Shown here: piece by piece, positions 63,800 to 64,000 of the stretch
Position numbering within the stretch: the stretch's first letter is position 1
Layout of the letters: the number at the start of each line of letters is the position of its first letter
Source: Mucilaginibacter sp. OK098
GTDB lineage: Bacteria; Bacteroidota; Bacteroidia; Sphingobacteriales; Sphingobacteriaceae
Reading direction: 5' to 3'
Length of the DNA stretch: 64,000 nt
NCBI RefSeq assembly: GCF_900142915.1
Contig: NZ_FRCM01000007.1
Location: forward strand, 365,498 to 429,497
The notes under the pieces: generated by a model
The model's database searches: none
What the model saw: the letters and a program-made list of their open reading frames with translations, nothing else
What the model was told of the DNA's origin: nothing
Made by a program: the position numbers and the translations under genes

Positions 63800-64000
63800 A
63801 TGAAAATCTTTTTAGCAACAACCATCGCATTTTTTGCATTTACAATAACTTGTAGCGCGCAGTGGACAACATCCGGCAGCAGCATTATTCCAATTCCTGC
63901 AAACCTTGGCTTTAATGTTGGCATCGGAACCGCTACTCCTGCGGCATCATCACTCCTGCAGGTACAGAAAAACACGAACGGACCCACAATTTCAACGGTA
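63800..64000 (+). CDS. Tail-fibre/S74-like secreted protein, 5' end only
   Basis: The first 67 codons of a gene that runs off the window. A signal peptide (KIFLATTIAFFAFTITCSAQ) precedes WTTSGSSIIPI and NVGIGTATPAASSLLQVQ. The GIGT-x-x-P-x-x-x-LxV pattern marks Bacteroidota tail-fibre-like or cell-surface proteins that often end in a self-cleaving S74 chaperone domain. The domain end is not in the window. Confidence 0.65.
   Translation, partial: MKIFLATTIAFFAFTITCSAQWTTSGSSIIPIPANLGFNVGIGTATPAASSLLQVQKNTNGPTISTV

Larger units (their letters stand above)
18826..64000. mobile_element. Large integrative element inserted in comM (partial)
   Basis: From the comM break to the window end, the DNA lacks normal chromosomal housekeeping genes and holds two serine recombinases, two VirD4/TraD-like ATPases, a methylase-like gene, a transposase remnant, defence-type genes and many small proteins of unknown role. 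Base composition is mosaic: GC-rich at about 18.8-21.2, 42.9-43.9, 45.9-46.6, 52.6-53.1 and 58.2-63.5 kb, AT-rich in between. No relaxase, mating-pore gene, replication protein or right end is visible, so whether it is conjugative, mobilisable or phage-related cannot be settled. Confidence 0.75.

Noticed and set aside
18826..64000. Second part of comM inside the window
   Set aside because: No frame with the Cys-Pro-Cys-Gly or GPLLDRID-type motifs of the ComM C-terminus was found in any gene listed here.
1..64000. CRISPR array, tRNA or rRNA genes
   Set aside because: No regularly spaced repeats, cloverleaf-like sequence or conserved rRNA segment was seen by reading; a tool-based scan was not possible.

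Overview
The window looks like the chromosome of a Bacteroidota member of the Sphingobacteriaceae, most like Mucilaginibacter or Pedobacter. This is inferred from gene content: carboxypeptidase-regulatory/TonB hybrid proteins, a DUF47-PiT phosphate pair, DUF4197, YceI and DoxX proteins, weak ribosome binding sites and TAnnTTTG-type -7 boxes. No rRNA, tRNA or CRISPR array was seen.

Positions 1-18,825 are ordinary chromosome. They hold a DinB-like protein, a GNAT acetyltransferase, a response-regulator/thioredoxin-reductase fusion with a UBP zinc finger, DoxX, YceI, a phosphate cluster (sensor kinase, DUF47, PiT), DUF4197, a sigma factor with an anti-sigma/TonB hybrid, a CheY-like regulator, an LpxH-like hydrolase, two tandem ~800-residue MG2/plug-like secreted proteins, and the first 352 codons of comM (yifB).

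comM is cut at its SMNP motif, near 18,826. From there to the end of the window the DNA is an integrated mobile element of more than 45 kb. Its other end, and the rest of comM, are not in the window. A serine recombinase sits at the junction, and its last codons are read from host comM sequence. GC-rich stretches look like backbone: recombinase 1, two small genes, two VirD4/TraD-like ATPases, a methylase-like gene and small envelope proteins. Between them lie AT-rich cargo blocks that look like defence genes.

Cargo block A (21.3-40.4 kb) carries an XRE regulator, a pentapeptide-like two-helix membrane protein, a DUF4365 nuclease-like protein, a second nuclease-like protein, a two-gene operon of a RecD-type helicase/nuclease and a small caspase-like protein, an AlbA_2 protein, a 1,242-residue STAND ATPase with a nuclease-like N-terminus, a HEPN-like protein, a DUF488 protein with a partner, and a DUF4238 protein. 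A 19-bp near-identical direct repeat (20,376 and 40,815) brackets this block. A second serine recombinase (40.8-42.5 kb) follows, with an attenuator-like leader and, 300 bp upstream of its start, a 44-bp perfect palindrome.

Cargo block B (46.8-52.6 kb) carries a likely broken S1/P1 nuclease and a compact operon: sodium:solute symporter-like transporter, SAM methyltransferase, and a NACHT-pentapeptide-FGE protein. From 52.6 to 63.5 kb there are small secreted and membrane proteins, a GC-rich repeated non-coding sequence, a candidate structured RNA and the large coupling-type ATPase. The window ends inside a tail-fibre-like secreted protein.

The best candidates for an undescribed system are the helicase/nuclease plus caspase-like pair (26,857-31,099) and the transporter/methyltransferase/NACHT-FGE operon (47,364-52,631). 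No function was tested; every defence assignment is inference from domain motifs and context.
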